NCBI GenBank assembly: GCA_025965195.1
Contig: JAOPXK010000039.1
Location: 1 to 40,376, forward strand
Reading direction: 5' to 3'
DNA length: 40,376 nucleotides
Source: Marmoricola sp.
GTDB taxonomy: Bacteria; Actinomycetota; Actinomycetes; Propionibacteriales; Nocardioidaceae
The notes below the pieces were generated by a model. It worked only from the letters and a program-made list of their open reading frames with translations, searched no databases and had not been told where the DNA came from. The position numbers were made by a program, and so were the translations under genes. Positions 28,729 to 38,650 of this stretch are shown piece by piece (the stretch's first letter is position 1; every line of letters starts with the position of its first letter).

Positions 28729-30408
28729 GTGTGGACCGCTTTGAAATCACCTCCCTGGATTGGCCGGATCGTTGGCATCGTCGGCCTGATCACGGTGATC
28801 AGCTCTCTGCTCCCCTCGCTCCGGGGACGAGTGCACCTGGTCCTCGACGTGGTCCCGGACTTCTTCCCGGCCGCTGCGACCACCGGCGCCCTGGCGGTCG
28901 GAACGATCCTGATGCTGCTCTCGCGGGCGTTGCGCCGCGGGAAGTTCCGGGCCTGGTTGGTCGCCACGATCCTCACCGCCATGACCGTCGTCCTGCACCT
29001 GATCAAGGGCCTCGACATCGAGGAGGCGGTTCTCTCCGCACTGCTGCTGGTCCTGCTGATCACCGCCCGCAAGAACTTCACCGCCCGGCCGGACCCCCGG
29101 TCGATCAACAGGGTGATCGGGATTGCGTTGGTCGGGCCGCTTGTCGCGACCGTCTTCGGTTGGCTCTGGCTTGCGATCGACGCCGACGGCCAGGCACCCG
29201 GTACGTCGCAATGGGACCGGATCCGGTACGCGTTCGTCGGACTCGTCGGCGTGACCGGCCCGGTGCACTTCGTCGACAAGGCGGACGGCAATCGGGCCTC
29301 CATCGCGCTCGTCGTACTCGGCGCCTCGATCCTGATTCCCTTGCTGCTCTCAGCAATGATGCCCGCCGACGGTCCGCATCCGCTCTCGACGGACGAGGAG
29401 TCCCGGCTGCGCGAGATGCTCCGCGACTGGGGACACATCGACTCCCTGTCGTACTTCGCCCTCCGCGATGACCGCTCGGTGATCTTCAGCAAGACCGGCA
29501 AGTCCGCGATCACCTATCGCGTCGTCGGCACGGTGTCGCTGGCTGCGGGCGACCCGGTCGGTGATCCGGAGGCGTGGCCGGGAGCGATCGAGGAGTGGCT
29601 CGACGAGGCGAAGGCCTACGGCTGGGTGCCCGCCGTGCTCGGGGTCAGCGAGAAGGGCGCGATCGCGTTCAACCGCGCCGGGCTCGATGCCTTCGAGCTC
29701 GGCGACGAGGCGATCGTGCACGTCAACGAGTTCAGCCTCGAGGGCCGCAGCATGCGGGTCGTGCGGCAGGCGGTCTCGCGGTGCACGCGCGCCGGGCTGG
29801 TGGTCAGCTGCCATCGCGTCCGGGATCTCGACAAGAGCACGCGGAAGATGATCCAGGTCAAGGCCGATGCGTGGCGTGACGGCGAGGTCGAGCGCGGCTT
29901 CTCGATGGCGCTCGGTCGCTACATGGCCGTCGAGGACGGTGACTCGGTCGTCGTGCTGTGCCGCGACGCCGACGGACGGCTGCGCGGACTCCTCAACCTG
30001 GTGCCGTGGGGCAAGGACGGGCTCTCCCTCGACCTGATGCGCCGCGACCGCGAGACCGAGAACGGGATCATGGAGCACATGGTTGCCGCGCTCTGGGAGG
30101 CCTGTCCGGCCTTGGGCGTCCGGCGGTTCTCACTGAACTTCGCCGTCTTCCGGTCGGTCTTCGCCCGTGGCGAACGGCTCGGCGCTGGGCCGGTCCTCCG
30201 GCTCTGGCGGACGGTGCTGCTCGGGCTGTCCCGCTTCTGGCAGATCGAGTCGCTCTACCGCGCCAACGCGAAGTACCACCCCGAGTGGAAGCCACGGTTC
30301 CTCTGCTTCCGGACGCCGGGCGACCTTCCTCGGGTCGGCACGGCAGCGCTCCGCGCGGAGGCGTTCATCGTCGCGCCGAAGTGGGTCCAGCGGATCACCC
30401 GCGGCTAG
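28729..30408 (+). CDS. DUF2156/LysX-like membrane protein (phosphatidylglycerol lysyltransferase type)
   Basis: 559 aa. The first 210 residues have about six membrane segments; the rest is a GNAT-like DUF2156 domain ([47 protein letters not shown]-like [69 protein letters not shown]), close to the C-terminal half of MprF and the N-terminal part of mycobacterial LysX. MprF-type proteins move lysine or alanine from tRNA to phosphatidylglycerol, reducing cationic peptide binding. No lysyl-tRNA synthetase domain is fused here. The GTG at 28729 is preferred over that at 28720 because AGAAGG is better spaced for it. It abuts the deoD gene. Confidence 0.85.
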   Translation: MWTALKSPPWIGRIVGIVGLITVISSLLPSLRGRVHLVLDVVPDFFPAAATTGALAVGTILMLLSRALRRGKFRAWLVATILTAMTVVLHLIKGLDIEEAVLSALLLVLLITARKNFTARPDPRSINRVIGIALVGPLVATVFGWLWLAIDADGQAPGTSQWDRIRYAFVGLVGVTGPVHFVDKADGNRASIALVVLGASILIPLLLSAMMPADGPHPLSTDEESRLREMLRDWGHIDSLSYFALRDDRSVIFSKTGKSAITYRVVGTVSLAAGDPVGDPEAWPGAIEEWLDEAKAYGWVPAVLGVSEKGAIAFNRAGLDAFELGDEAIVHVNEFSLEGRSMRVVRQAVSRCTRAGLVVSCHRVRDLDKSTRKMIQVKADAWRDGEVERGFSMALGRYMAVEDGDSVVVLCRDADGRLRGLLNLVPWGKDGLSLDLMRRDRETENGIMEHMVAALWEACPALGVRRFSLNFAVFRSVFARGERLGAGPVLRLWRTVLLGLSRFWQIESLYRANAKYHPEWKPRFLCFRTPGDLPRVGTAALRAEAFIVAPKWVQRITRG

Positions 30409-30418
30409 CGTGCTGCCC

Positions 30419-31126
30419 ATGAGCACCCACATCGGCGCTGCTGCCGGCCAGATCGCTCCGACCGTGCTGCTGCCAGGAGATCCGTTGCGAGCCCGCTGGA
30501 TCGCTTCGACGTACCTCTCCGACGTGAGCTGCTACTCCGAGGTCCGCGGGATGTACGGCTTCACCGGCACCTGGCAGGGGCACCCGGTGTCGGTCCAGGG
30601 CTCCGGGATGGGTCAGCCGTCGATGTCGATCTATGTCAACGAGCTCTTCAAGGAGTACGACGTAGAGCAGATCGTGCGTGTCGGATCGTGTGGCGCGCTG
30701 ACGACCGACGTGGCCATCCGCGACATCGTGATCGCCTCGGGAGCGTGCACCGACTCCTCGATGAACAAGCTCCGCTTCCATGGGCTCGACTATGCGCCGG
30801 TGGCCGACTTCGGGCTGCTCCGTCGCGCGTTCGATGCCGCGGCCGCGCTTCCGGACGCCCGGGCGCACGTCGGGCTGATCTTCTCCGGCGACTCGTTCTA
30901 CTCACCCCGCCCGGAGCTGCTCAAGCCGCTCGTCGACCACGGCGTGCTCGCGGTCGAGATGGAGGCCAGCGCGCTCTACACGCTGGCCGCGTCGTACAAG
31001 CGGAAGGCGCTGGCGATCTGCACCGTCTCCGACCACATCGTCACCGGCGAGGAGACCACCGCCGCCGAACGGGAGCAGACCTTCGGCACGATGGTCGAGA
31101 TCGCGCTCGGGGCTGCGTTGGGTTGA
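30419..31126 (+). CDS. deoD: Purine-nucleoside phosphorylase, DeoD type
   Basis: 235 aa, the length of hexameric DeoD. Motifs are [14 protein letters not shown] (phosphate site), [25 protein letters not shown], the ribose/base site [12 protein letters not shown] and [11 protein letters not shown], with the catalytic aspartate in SDH. It phosphorolyses purine nucleosides to base and ribose-1-phosphate. The ATG is ten bases after the preceding stop, and a TAGCGT box that contains that TAG stop lies 7 bp upstream, so a leaderless internal start is likely as well as read-through. The 88-bp palindromic repeat begins one base after its stop. Confidence 0.94.
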   Translation: MSTHIGAAAGQIAPTVLLPGDPLRARWIASTYLSDVSCYSEVRGMYGFTGTWQGHPVSVQGSGMGQPSMSIYVNELFKEYDVEQIVRVGSCGALTTDVAIRDIVIASGACTDSSMNKLRFHGLDYAPVADFGLLRRAFDAAAALPDARAHVGLIFSGDSFYSPRPELLKPLVDHGVLAVEMEASALYTLAASYKRKALAICTVSDHIVTGEETTAAEREQTFGTMVEIALGAALG

Positions 31127-31127
31127 C

Positions 31128-31215
31128 GTTTTCCCACGGTATGAGGTCAAACCTCCTCATCGCACATGTCATGACCTGTGCGAAGAGGAGGTTTGACCTC
31201 ACAGCCTGTGAAAAC
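31128..31215. repeat. 88-bp palindromic repeat, copy 2
   Basis: Begins GTTTTCCCACGGTATGA and ends AGCCTGTGAAAAC, as does copy 1 (15996-16083). Here the stem is longer: 17 bp (TGAGGTCAAACCTCCTC with its complement), an A/A mismatch, and TCGCACA/TGTGCGA around a ten-base loop. It lies between the convergent deoD (stop at 31126) and adnB (stop at 31235), where it could end both transcripts. Confidence 0.88.
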
Positions 31216-31234
31216 GCCGCCGCCGCCGCCGAGC

Positions 31235-34200
31235 TCACCGAAGCAGGGACTCGAGCTCCTCGCGGTCGGACAGGTCCGTGGGCTCGATGAGCTCGCCGGT
31301 CCGGACGTAGAAGAACGCGGCGCGCACCTTCGCAAGGGGCACCCGGTTGAGCTCGGCCCAGGCCAGCCGGTAGAGCGCGAGCTGGAGGGGGTCGGCGGTC
31401 TGTTGCTGGTTGGTCTTCCAGTCGATGAGCAGGAACCCGTCGGGTTCGGCGTACACCGCGTCGATCCGGCCGCGGACGACCTGGCCGGCCAGGACGAGCG
31501 CGAACGCGGGCTCGACGGCGATCGGGACCCGATCGGCGAACGGGCCCGCTTCGAAGCGGGCGATCAGCTCCGCCAGGTCGGCCTCGTCGTCGATGCCGAC
31601 ATCGGCGCGGCCGGGGAGCTCGTCGGGGTCGATCAGCTGCTGTTGGCCGAAGCGGGCCTCCACCCAGGCATGGAACCGGGTCCCGAAGCGGGCCGACGGT
31701 GACGGCTGGCGCGGCATCGGCCGTGCGAGGTCGCGGGCGAACGCCCCGGCGTCATCGCGCAGCCGGGCGAGGGAGGTCGCGGACAAGCTGCTCGGAAGAG
31801 GTACGGCGATGGCGCCCGACCGATCCGCCCTCGCCTCGGCCAGCAGCCGTTCCATCTCGGTGTCCCAGTCGTTGACCTTCGCAAGCAGCTCGAGGTCGAG
31901 ACCGTCCTCGGCGAGCGGCTTGCCGGCCTCCCGGGCAGTGATGGCCTCCCTAACGATCGCTGCCGACGCGACCCTCAGCTCGGCCTCCCGCGTCGGCCCG
32001 ACCGGCGGCCAGGGTTTCGTCATGTCCTTGCCAGCAAAGGGATTCGGTGTCTTCGGAGGCGGCAGCTCGAGCCATGATGCCGGCTTCTCACCCCACTCCT
32101 CGATCACCTCACGGACCACGGTCTGGTACGCCGAAGCGCCGTAGGGCGTCTTCCGTGCCGCCCAGAGGTAGGACGAGACGGACAGCTGATGCTTGGCCCG
32201 GGTGAAGGCGACATAGCCGAGCCGCAGCTCCTCGGACTTGTCGTGGTCCTTGGTCTCGGCGCGAAACAGGTCGAGGGCTGCCTTGTCGTAGCCGCTGTGC
32301 AGCTGGGCGAGGTCGCGCGCATCACCACGGAGTGGGGACGGCAGCACCGCAGGGCTCGAGGTCCACAACGTCCGCGACCGGTTCGTCGGGAACCTCGTCT
32401 CGCACACCCCGACCAAGAAGACGGCGTCCCACTCGAGGCCCTTGGCGCGATGGACGGTGAGCAGCTTGACCGAGTCGGCCTCGGTCGGCGTCGCCACGTC
32501 GAGACCGGTGCCGAGCTCGTCCTCCGCGCTGAGATAGGCCAGCAACGCCGGCAGGGTGACATCACCGTCGACCGCCTGGAACTCAGCGACGGCCTTGACG
32601 AACAGGTCGAGGTTGTCGCGCCGCGCTGCCGCGGCCGGGCTCACGGCCGAGGCGAGCTCGATGTCGATGCCGGTCGTGTCGATGATCCGACGGACCAGGT
32701 CGAGCAACGGTTCACCGGCGTACGCCCTCAGGAAGCGAAGCTCGCTCGAGAGCAACGCGAACCGCTCGCGCGCCTCGACCGAGTAGGCGCCGTCACCTGG
32801 ATCCTCGAGCGCATCGCAGAGCGAGGCGACCTCGATCGGGTCAGCGCCCTCGACGCTCTGCGCCAGCTCGGCTCGTACGTCGTCCGGCCGCTCGGGCCGA
32901 CCCGAGTTTCCGGCGATCTTTGCCGCCCGACGGCCGAGGATGGCCAGGTCGCGCGGACCGATCGCCCAGCGCGGCCCGGTCAGCACGGTCAGCAGCGAGG
33001 CGTTGGCGGTCAGGTCGTGCAGCAGCCGGAGCGTGGCGACGACCTCGGCAACCTCCGGCAGCCGCAACAGCCCCTGCAGGCCGACGATCTCGACGGGAAT
33101 TTCGTTGCGGGTAAGGGCATCGAAGACGTCAGCGGCGTGCGCGTTGTCGCGAGTGAGCACGCCGATGCCCGACCACTTCATCTCGCCGTGGGTCGCATGG
33201 GTCGCGATCACCTGGTCGGCGAGCCAGCCGAGCTCGTCATCGGCGTGCTCGTGCACGGAGACGACCACCGCGCCGTCATCGGCATTCGGCTTCGCCTGGA
33301 GCGGCTTGGCCTGCGGGGTCGCGTCGTACAACGGCTGCGCGAGCTGGTTGGCAACCGTGAGAATGCGCTCGTCTGAGCGGCGGTTCACCGTGAGCGGGTA
33401 CGTCGGAACGTCGGTCGAGCCGTCTGCCCGGGGGAAGTCCTCGCCGTAGTTGAGAATGTTGGAGACCGACGCGCCGCGCCAGCCGTAGATCGCCTGGTTG
33501 GGGTCGCCGACAGCGGTCACCGGATGCCCCCGGCCGGACTCGACGGAGTCGCCGGAGAACAGCAACCCGAGCATCTTCGCCTGGGCGACGGAGGTGTCCT
33601 GGTACTCGTCGAGCAGTACGACGGCGTACTTCTCGCGCTCCAGCCGTGACACCTCGGGCTGCTCGATCGCGAGTCGTGCGCCGAGTGCGATCTGGTCGGA
33701 GAAGTCCATCAGTCCGAGCTGGGCCTTGAGCCGGCGATAGGACTCGACCAGTCCGAGCAGCTCGGCCCGGCGGTCGATTGCCCCGATCGCCTTGAGCACC
33801 GGCTCGAGGTACGTCACCCGGCTCTCGCCGTCGAGCTCGGCGGCGAAGCGGGGACGGACTGTCGCGTCGAACGCACGAACATCGTCGGGAGTGACCAGGT
33901 GCTCACACATCGCACTGTCGAGGGAGAGCAGGTTCTGGATGACGGTCTCGGGATGGTCGGTGAGCTGCTCGATCCGGCCGGTGTAGCGATCCACCACCCG
34001 GGCGGCGAGCTGGTAGCGCGACGCGTCGGCAAGCACCCGGGTGTCGGGTTCGTGGCCGATCCGCAGGCCGTGCTCGGTGAGCAGCGAAGACGCATAGGCG
34101 TTGTACGTCGCCACCATCGGCTCGATCACATCGACCTCGTCGGGCGCGGGCGGACGGCCGGGCGCGGGCAGGATCCCGGCCGCGATCAGCGCCTCCCGGA

Positions 34201-34456
34201 TCCGCCGGCCGAGCTCGGAGGCGGCCTTGGTGGTGAACGTCAGGCCGAGCACCTGCCCGGGCTCGACCTGGCCGGTCGCGACGAGATAGACCACGCGGGC
34301 GGCCATCAGTGAGGTCTTGCCGGACCCGGCTCCGGCCACCACGACCGCGGGCTCGAGTGGCGCGGCGATCGCGGCCCACTGCTCGGCGCTGACCTCGTAT
34401 TCGGCCTGCATCACCTCGCGAAGGTCGGCCGGACTGCGGATCTCGAGACGGCTCAC
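31235..34456 (-). CDS. adnB: AdnB subunit of the AdnAB helicase-nuclease
   Basis: 1073 aa. N-terminal UvrD-type motor: VVVAGAGSGKTSLMAARV (Walker A), LGLTFTTKAASELGRRI, VVLLDEYQDTSVAQ, VGDPNQAIYGWRG, VNRRSDERI, VKLLTVHRAKGLEWDAVFL and VAFTRAKHQL. The C-terminal RecB-family nuclease shows FGTRFHAWVEARFG, RGRIDAVYAEPDGFLLIDWKT and QLALYRLAWAE. AdnAB resects double-strand breaks for recombination in actinobacteria. It starts with a GTG overlapping the adnA stop (GTGA), so the subunits are coupled. No iron-sulfur cysteine set is seen, as expected for AdnB. It is the downstream gene of the pair and ends beside the 88-bp repeat. Confidence 0.92.
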   Translation of the reverse strand: MSRLEIRSPADLREVMQAEYEVSAEQWAAIAAPLEPAVVVAGAGSGKTSLMAARVVYLVATGQVEPGQVLGLTFTTKAASELGRRIREALIAAGILPAPGRPPAPDEVDVIEPMVATYNAYASSLLTEHGLRIGHEPDTRVLADASRYQLAARVVDRYTGRIEQLTDHPETVIQNLLSLDSAMCEHLVTPDDVRAFDATVRPRFAAELDGESRVTYLEPVLKAIGAIDRRAELLGLVESYRRLKAQLGLMDFSDQIALGARLAIEQPEVSRLEREKYAVVLLDEYQDTSVAQAKMLGLLFSGDSVESGRGHPVTAVGDPNQAIYGWRGASVSNILNYGEDFPRADGSTDVPTYPLTVNRRSDERILTVANQLAQPLYDATPQAKPLQAKPNADDGAVVVSVHEHADDELGWLADQVIATHATHGEMKWSGIGVLTRDNAHAADVFDALTRNEIPVEIVGLQGLLRLPEVAEVVATLRLLHDLTANASLLTVLTGPRWAIGPRDLAILGRRAAKIAGNSGRPERPDDVRAELAQSVEGADPIEVASLCDALEDPGDGAYSVEARERFALLSSELRFLRAYAGEPLLDLVRRIIDTTGIDIELASAVSPAAAARRDNLDLFVKAVAEFQAVDGDVTLPALLAYLSAEDELGTGLDVATPTEADSVKLLTVHRAKGLEWDAVFLVGVCETRFPTNRSRTLWTSSPAVLPSPLRGDARDLAQLHSGYDKAALDLFRAETKDHDKSEELRLGYVAFTRAKHQLSVSSYLWAARKTPYGASAYQTVVREVIEEWGEKPASWLELPPPKTPNPFAGKDMTKPWPPVGPTREAELRVASAAIVREAITAREAGKPLAEDGLDLELLAKVNDWDTEMERLLAEARADRSGAIAVPLPSSLSATSLARLRDDAGAFARDLARPMPRQPSPSARFGTRFHAWVEARFGQQQLIDPDELPGRADVGIDDEADLAELIARFEAGPFADRVPIAVEPAFALVLAGQVVRGRIDAVYAEPDGFLLIDWKTNQQQTADPLQLALYRLAWAELNRVPLAKVRAAFFYVRTGELIEPTDLSDREELESLLR

Positions 34457-37400
34457 TGGTCGAACACCGTCCCGGCGCCCTTGATCGGGCAGATCGCCTG
34501 GAAGTTGCAGTTGCGGCAGTGGTCGCCGGCGATCGCGACCAGGCGCTCCTTGCGGATCGCGTTCGCGGCAGTCATCAGCTGGCGCTCGATCGGCAGATGC
34601 CCTTCGTCGTCAGGGCTCTGTGGCTCCTGACGCTGCACCTTGGCGTCCTCGTTGGTCGACGCGCGCAGCTGCACGAGCTCGGCTCCCCCGGGCTCGACCG
34701 GGCGGCCGACGAGGTCGTCAAAGCCGCCGTGTTGGGCGGCGTACTGATAGAGACCGAGCTGGACGTGCTCCTTCAGGCTGGCGCCACTCGGGAGGTACTT
34801 GCCGGTCTTCAGATCGACCACGACCAGCCGGCCCTCATCGTCGAGCTCGATCCTGTCGGCGTAGCCGCGGAGGATCACCATCTGGCCGTCGGGCAGCTCG
34901 ACCTCGGTGCTGAACTTCGCCTCGGTGCCGATCTCGGTGCGGCCACGGCTGGCGAGGTGCCACTTCACGAAACGGGTGAGGGCAAGCGAGATCTGGGCGT
35001 ACTCACGACCACGGGCCCACGGCGTACGGAAGGTGATCTGGTCCCAGACCTGGTCGACGTACGCCATCACGGCAGGGATGTCCTCGGGGTCGGCAGGCAG
35101 GTCACCGCGGGAGATCCGGTCGGCGAGGGCATGCACGATCAGGCCGAATCCCTGGGAGGAGTTCGACCGGGTCGCGCCGCCGGCCTCACGCTCGAGGAAC
35201 CACTGCGTCGGGCAGGTCAGCAACGCCTCGAGGTCGCTCGCGGACATGGTCAGCGGTGCATCGGCCTCCCGGAACGGCTGCTCCGACCGCGTTGCCGCAC
35301 GCGTGCCCCACCAGCTCGCGGGATCGGCCTGCGGGACCAGTGCACGCCCGCGGACGGTCTCCTGGCTGAGCACCGCGAGCCTCGCCGCGGCCTCCGCGCG
35401 CAGGCCCTCGGGCTGGTCGGGATCGGTGACCGTACGTCGCATCTCAGCGACGAGACCAGCCAGGGACAGCGGCCGCTGCGGGCGGCCCGACTGATGCTCG
35501 ATGGTGACGCCGAGCTCGGCGAGGAAGCGCGACTGCTGCTCGCCCTCGTCCTCGGGCGAAGCCACGGCGGTGACGATCAACCGCTGGCGGGCGCGTGTGC
35601 AGGCGACGTAGAACAGCCGGCGCTCCTCGGCAAGCATCGCCGATACCGTGACAGGCGGGAGCAGTTCGTCATGGGCGAGGCGGTCGGCCTGAAGCAGCGA
35701 CATCCGACGGCGTACGTCGGGCCAGCCCTCCTCCTGCACATGGGCAACGACGACGAGCCGCCACTCGAGACCCTTGGAGCGGTGCGCGGTGAGCAGGCGT
35801 ACGGCGTCACCGCGGACTCCTCGTTCGGCGAGTGTGTCGGCCGGGATCTCCTGGGCGACCAGGGTCGCGAGGAAGTTGTGGACGCTGGTGTGGCCGCGCT
35901 GCTCCTCGGCCTTCGCGGCCGCTTCGAAGAGCGCGCAGATCGCGTCGAGGTCGCGATGCGCCATCCGAGCCGCACCTCCACCGGACTCGACCAACCGGGT
36001 CAGGTGCGCCGACCAGCTGGTGCCGGCCCAGAGCCGCCAGAGCACCTCTTCCGCAGTCGCGCCGGCGTCGAGAAGCGCCCGCCCGTCGCGCAGCAGCGTC
36101 CCGAGTGCGCGGACCCGAGCGGCCGCCGACAGGTCGATCCCCTGGAGGACTTCGGGGTGCAGCACCGCCTCACGCAGCAGGGCTGGCGACGACCGTGGTG
36201 GCTCCGCGGCTTCGGTCGCACGCGCCTTCTCTCTGCTCCGTAGCGCGCGTGAGAGCGACCTGACCTCGATCGCGTCGAGACCTGCGAGCGGTGAGAGCAG
36301 CAACGCCTCGGCCCGCGCCGGGTCGAGGTGGTCGACATGGCCGGGATCGTCGTTGTCGAGGTTGACCACGGCCCGCATCGCATCGAGCAGCGGCTGCACC
36401 GACGGCTCGCGGACGAGTGGGGTGTCGTCGCTGGCAACCTCCACCGGGACTCCCGCGCCCGCGAGCGATCGGCGCAGCCCGGGCAGGCTGCTGCGCCCCG
36501 ACCTGACCAGTACGGCCATCTCGGACCAGCCGACGTCGCCCTCCAGATGGGCCCGGCGGAGCAGGTCGGCGATGTGCTCGGTCTCCGAGCGGGCGGTGTC
36601 ATAGGTGTGCACCTCGACCCGGCCGTCGCCGTACGCCGAACTGCTTGCCTCTGGTCTGCGAAAGGCGTGGAAGGTGTCCGCGTCGATCGCCCCGGCGACG
36701 CCGATGGACGATGCGATCCGGCTGACGGCCGTAAGGATCCGGGGACCGAAGCGACGCGTGGTCTGCAGCGCAACCACCGGCGCCTTGCTGCCGTCGGGTT
36801 GCGGGAACTCCGAGGGAAAGTCGAGGATGCCGCGGACCTCTGCGCCCCGGAAGCCATAGATCGACTGGTCCGGGTCACCGACGACGACCAGGTTGCGGCC
36901 GTCGCCGGCCAGTGTCCTGAGCAGCCCGACCTGGCTCGGGTCGGTGTCCTGGTACTCGTCGACGAAGACGTGTTGGTACTGCGCCCGCAGCTCGTCGCGA
37001 TGCGTCTCCGCCTCGATCGCCGCCCGCGAGATCAGGTCGGCGTAGTCGATCGCGCTGTCCTGGTCGAGCACGTTGAGGTACTGCTCGAGGAACCAACCGG
37101 CCGCGACGAACTCGGGCCGGTCGGTCTGGTCGCCCAGCTGGCACAGGGCTTCTCCGTTCAGTCCGCGCTCGCGGGCTCGGGCCAGCACGGCCTGCACCTC
37201 GCGCGCGAAGCCTCGGGTGCCGACTGCGGCGCGCAGGCCATCGGGCCAGCGGACGGACTCGGGCGCGTCCGTCAGCAGCTGCTGCAGGACGACGTCCTGC
37301 TCGGCCGCGGAGAGCAGACGCAGCGGTTCGGCGTACAGCTCGGGGGGTGAGTAGCGGCGCACCAGACCGTAGGCGAAGGAGTGGAACGTCGAGCTCAGGT

Positions 37401-37701
37401 TGGTCGACATCGTCCGGCCGAGCCGCGCGGTCACCCGGTCGCGGAGCTGCTCGGCGGCCTTGCGGCTGAACGTCAACGCCAGCACGGATTCCGGGGACGC
37501 GCCACGATTCTCGATGCGGTCCACGATCGCCTCGACCAGGGTCGTCGTCTTGCCGGTGCCCGGCCCGGCAAGGACCAGCAACGGCCCGCCCCGGTGCTCG
37601 ATGACCGCCTGCTGGCTGGGGTCGAGTCGTGGGGCGGCAACCGGTTCGGCTCGCGTCCGCACCAGCTCGTACGTCGTCACCCCAGTGACCTGCCCCGTCA
37701 T
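34453..37701 (-). CDS. adnA: AdnA subunit of the AdnAB helicase-nuclease, with iron-sulfur nuclease domain
   Basis: 1082 aa. The motor has LLVLAGPGTGKTTTLVEAI, LALTFSRKAAEQLRDRV, VFVDEYQDTDPSQ, VVGDPDQSIYGFRG, LLTAHRSKGLEWRLVVV and VACTRARQRL. The C-terminal nuclease has LTCPTQWFLERE, LRGYADRIELDDEGRLVVVDLKTGK and QLGLYQYA, and ends in CRNCNFQAICPIKG: one early cysteine plus CxxCxxxxxC, the AddB-type 4Fe-4S set that in the mycobacterial enzyme belongs to AdnA. AdnA cuts the 5' strand. The ATG at 37701 is preferred to a much longer frame with no family similarity. It heads the operon. Confidence 0.92.
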   Translation of the reverse strand: MTGQVTGVTTYELVRTRAEPVAAPRLDPSQQAVIEHRGGPLLVLAGPGTGKTTTLVEAIVDRIENRGASPESVLALTFSRKAAEQLRDRVTARLGRTMSTNLSSTFHSFAYGLVRRYSPPELYAEPLRLLSAAEQDVVLQQLLTDAPESVRWPDGLRAAVGTRGFAREVQAVLARARERGLNGEALCQLGDQTDRPEFVAAGWFLEQYLNVLDQDSAIDYADLISRAAIEAETHRDELRAQYQHVFVDEYQDTDPSQVGLLRTLAGDGRNLVVVGDPDQSIYGFRGAEVRGILDFPSEFPQPDGSKAPVVALQTTRRFGPRILTAVSRIASSIGVAGAIDADTFHAFRRPEASSSAYGDGRVEVHTYDTARSETEHIADLLRRAHLEGDVGWSEMAVLVRSGRSSLPGLRRSLAGAGVPVEVASDDTPLVREPSVQPLLDAMRAVVNLDNDDPGHVDHLDPARAEALLLSPLAGLDAIEVRSLSRALRSREKARATEAAEPPRSSPALLREAVLHPEVLQGIDLSAAARVRALGTLLRDGRALLDAGATAEEVLWRLWAGTSWSAHLTRLVESGGGAARMAHRDLDAICALFEAAAKAEEQRGHTSVHNFLATLVAQEIPADTLAERGVRGDAVRLLTAHRSKGLEWRLVVVAHVQEEGWPDVRRRMSLLQADRLAHDELLPPVTVSAMLAEERRLFYVACTRARQRLIVTAVASPEDEGEQQSRFLAELGVTIEHQSGRPQRPLSLAGLVAEMRRTVTDPDQPEGLRAEAAARLAVLSQETVRGRALVPQADPASWWGTRAATRSEQPFREADAPLTMSASDLEALLTCPTQWFLEREAGGATRSNSSQGFGLIVHALADRISRGDLPADPEDIPAVMAYVDQVWDQITFRTPWARGREYAQISLALTRFVKWHLASRGRTEIGTEAKFSTEVELPDGQMVILRGYADRIELDDEGRLVVVDLKTGKYLPSGASLKEHVQLGLYQYAAQHGGFDDLVGRPVEPGGAELVQLRASTNEDAKVQRQEPQSPDDEGHLPIERQLMTAANAIRKERLVAIAGDHCRNCNFQAICPIKGAGTVFDQ

Positions 37702-37881
37702 GCCTGCACTCAACCAGACTTGGCCGACAACCGAGGAGAAGGGAGCCCGGCCGACGCTCGAGTTCCAATGGTGCCGACCCGTCCGTTCCGCCGAGTCAAT
37801 GGCGAGCACCTACCCACCGACCGGCTGGCCCACGAGGGCGGTTCGGCCCCCAGCCCGGTGGTCGCACCCTATTGTTCGATT

Positions 37882-38214
37882 GTGCTCCCGGACCAAACGA
37901 ACTTCTTGTTCCCCAACGGAACGTTCTTCGTCGAAGTGCTCGGCTGCGCCCTGCTGTGCATCGGGGTCATTTGGCTGCTTGTTCGGACGATGACGCGGCC
38001 CTATCGAGGGCCTGGGGCGACCGTCCTGACAGCTCTCAACAAGACGTCGATCTGGTACGCCGTTCTCGGCTCGGCCATGTTGGTATCGGGAATTCGGCAG
38101 AACGAGCGCTGGTCCGTCGTCGTTGGCGCAATCTGGCTGGCGGGCGCCGCAATCCGTCGATGGCGTGAGCGGCGGGACTCCAAACGCAGAAGTGCTGTGA
38201 GATCTCGGGGTTGA
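37882..38214 (+). CDS. Small membrane protein, unknown
   Basis: 110 aa with three likely membrane segments (FVEVLGCALLCIGVIWLLV, IWYAVLGSAMLVSGI, WSVVVGAIWLAGAAI) and a basic tail (RRWRERRDSKRRSAVRSRG) that should face the cytoplasm. I do not recognise the family. The GTG at 37882 is chosen because a TATTGT box ends 6 bp upstream, the same spacing as other leaderless starts in this window; a longer open frame runs back but overlaps adnA in antisense and has no family features. It is divergent from adnA. Codon use is slightly less GC-biased than in the core genes. Confidence 0.6.
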   Translation: MLPDQTNFLFPNGTFFVEVLGCALLCIGVIWLLVRTMTRPYRGPGATVLTALNKTSIWYAVLGSAMLVSGIRQNERWSVVVGAIWLAGAAIRRWRERRDSKRRSAVRSRG

Positions 38215-38373
38215 TCTCGCCCGCCGTCCACTCCTCGCCAGAAGCCGATAACCACGGCTCGTGAGCGACGGCCCGAGACGGTTGCGTGCTGACAGTGCAG
38301 CCACGACGGATCGTCTTCGACTGACCTGGTCTTTGCCGTCGGCAAGGACGACGGCACTACGCAGGGGGTAGAC

Positions 38374-38650
38374 ATGCCGGTTCCTCCCGATGAGGGCGAT
38401 GTGCCCGATGACCAGCAGCCCGCGGAAGGCGATGTCGACTATCGGCACGTGCCGGGCCAGTTCGCCAAGCTGACCGAATCGGAGAGGCGGGCGTGGTGAC
38501 GCCTTGTTCCTGCTCATCGGTGTCCGGCTCGATGGGGTTGAAGTCGCGCACGCGGCGTTGCTCTGGGGTGTCCGCGGCTGCGTGGTCATCGTCGCCACTC
38601 TTCTTGGCCTTCGTTGGCTGGTTGGCGGGACATCGTCGAGTCAAGATTGA
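38374..38650 (+). pseudogene. Frameshifted small membrane protein gene
   Basis: An ATG at 38374 with AGGGGGT upstream opens a 41-codon acidic frame ending KLTESERRAW then TGA at 38497-38499. One base on, the next frame continues without a break to TGA 38648-38650 as DALFLLIGVRLDG and a clear membrane helix (LLWGVRGCVVIVATLLGLRW). Joined, they would form about a 92-residue protein with a soluble N-terminus and a C-terminal helix. A one-base insertion near 38494-38499 is the simplest reading, either real or a sequencing error. Programmed frameshifting is less likely because the slip would need a tryptophan codon to re-pair. Confidence 0.5.

Noticed and set aside
38490-38500. Programmed +1 frameshift like that of release factor 2
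   Set aside because: The codon before UGA is UGG, which cannot re-pair in the +1 frame, and no upstream SD-like stimulator is seen. A simple indel is more likely.
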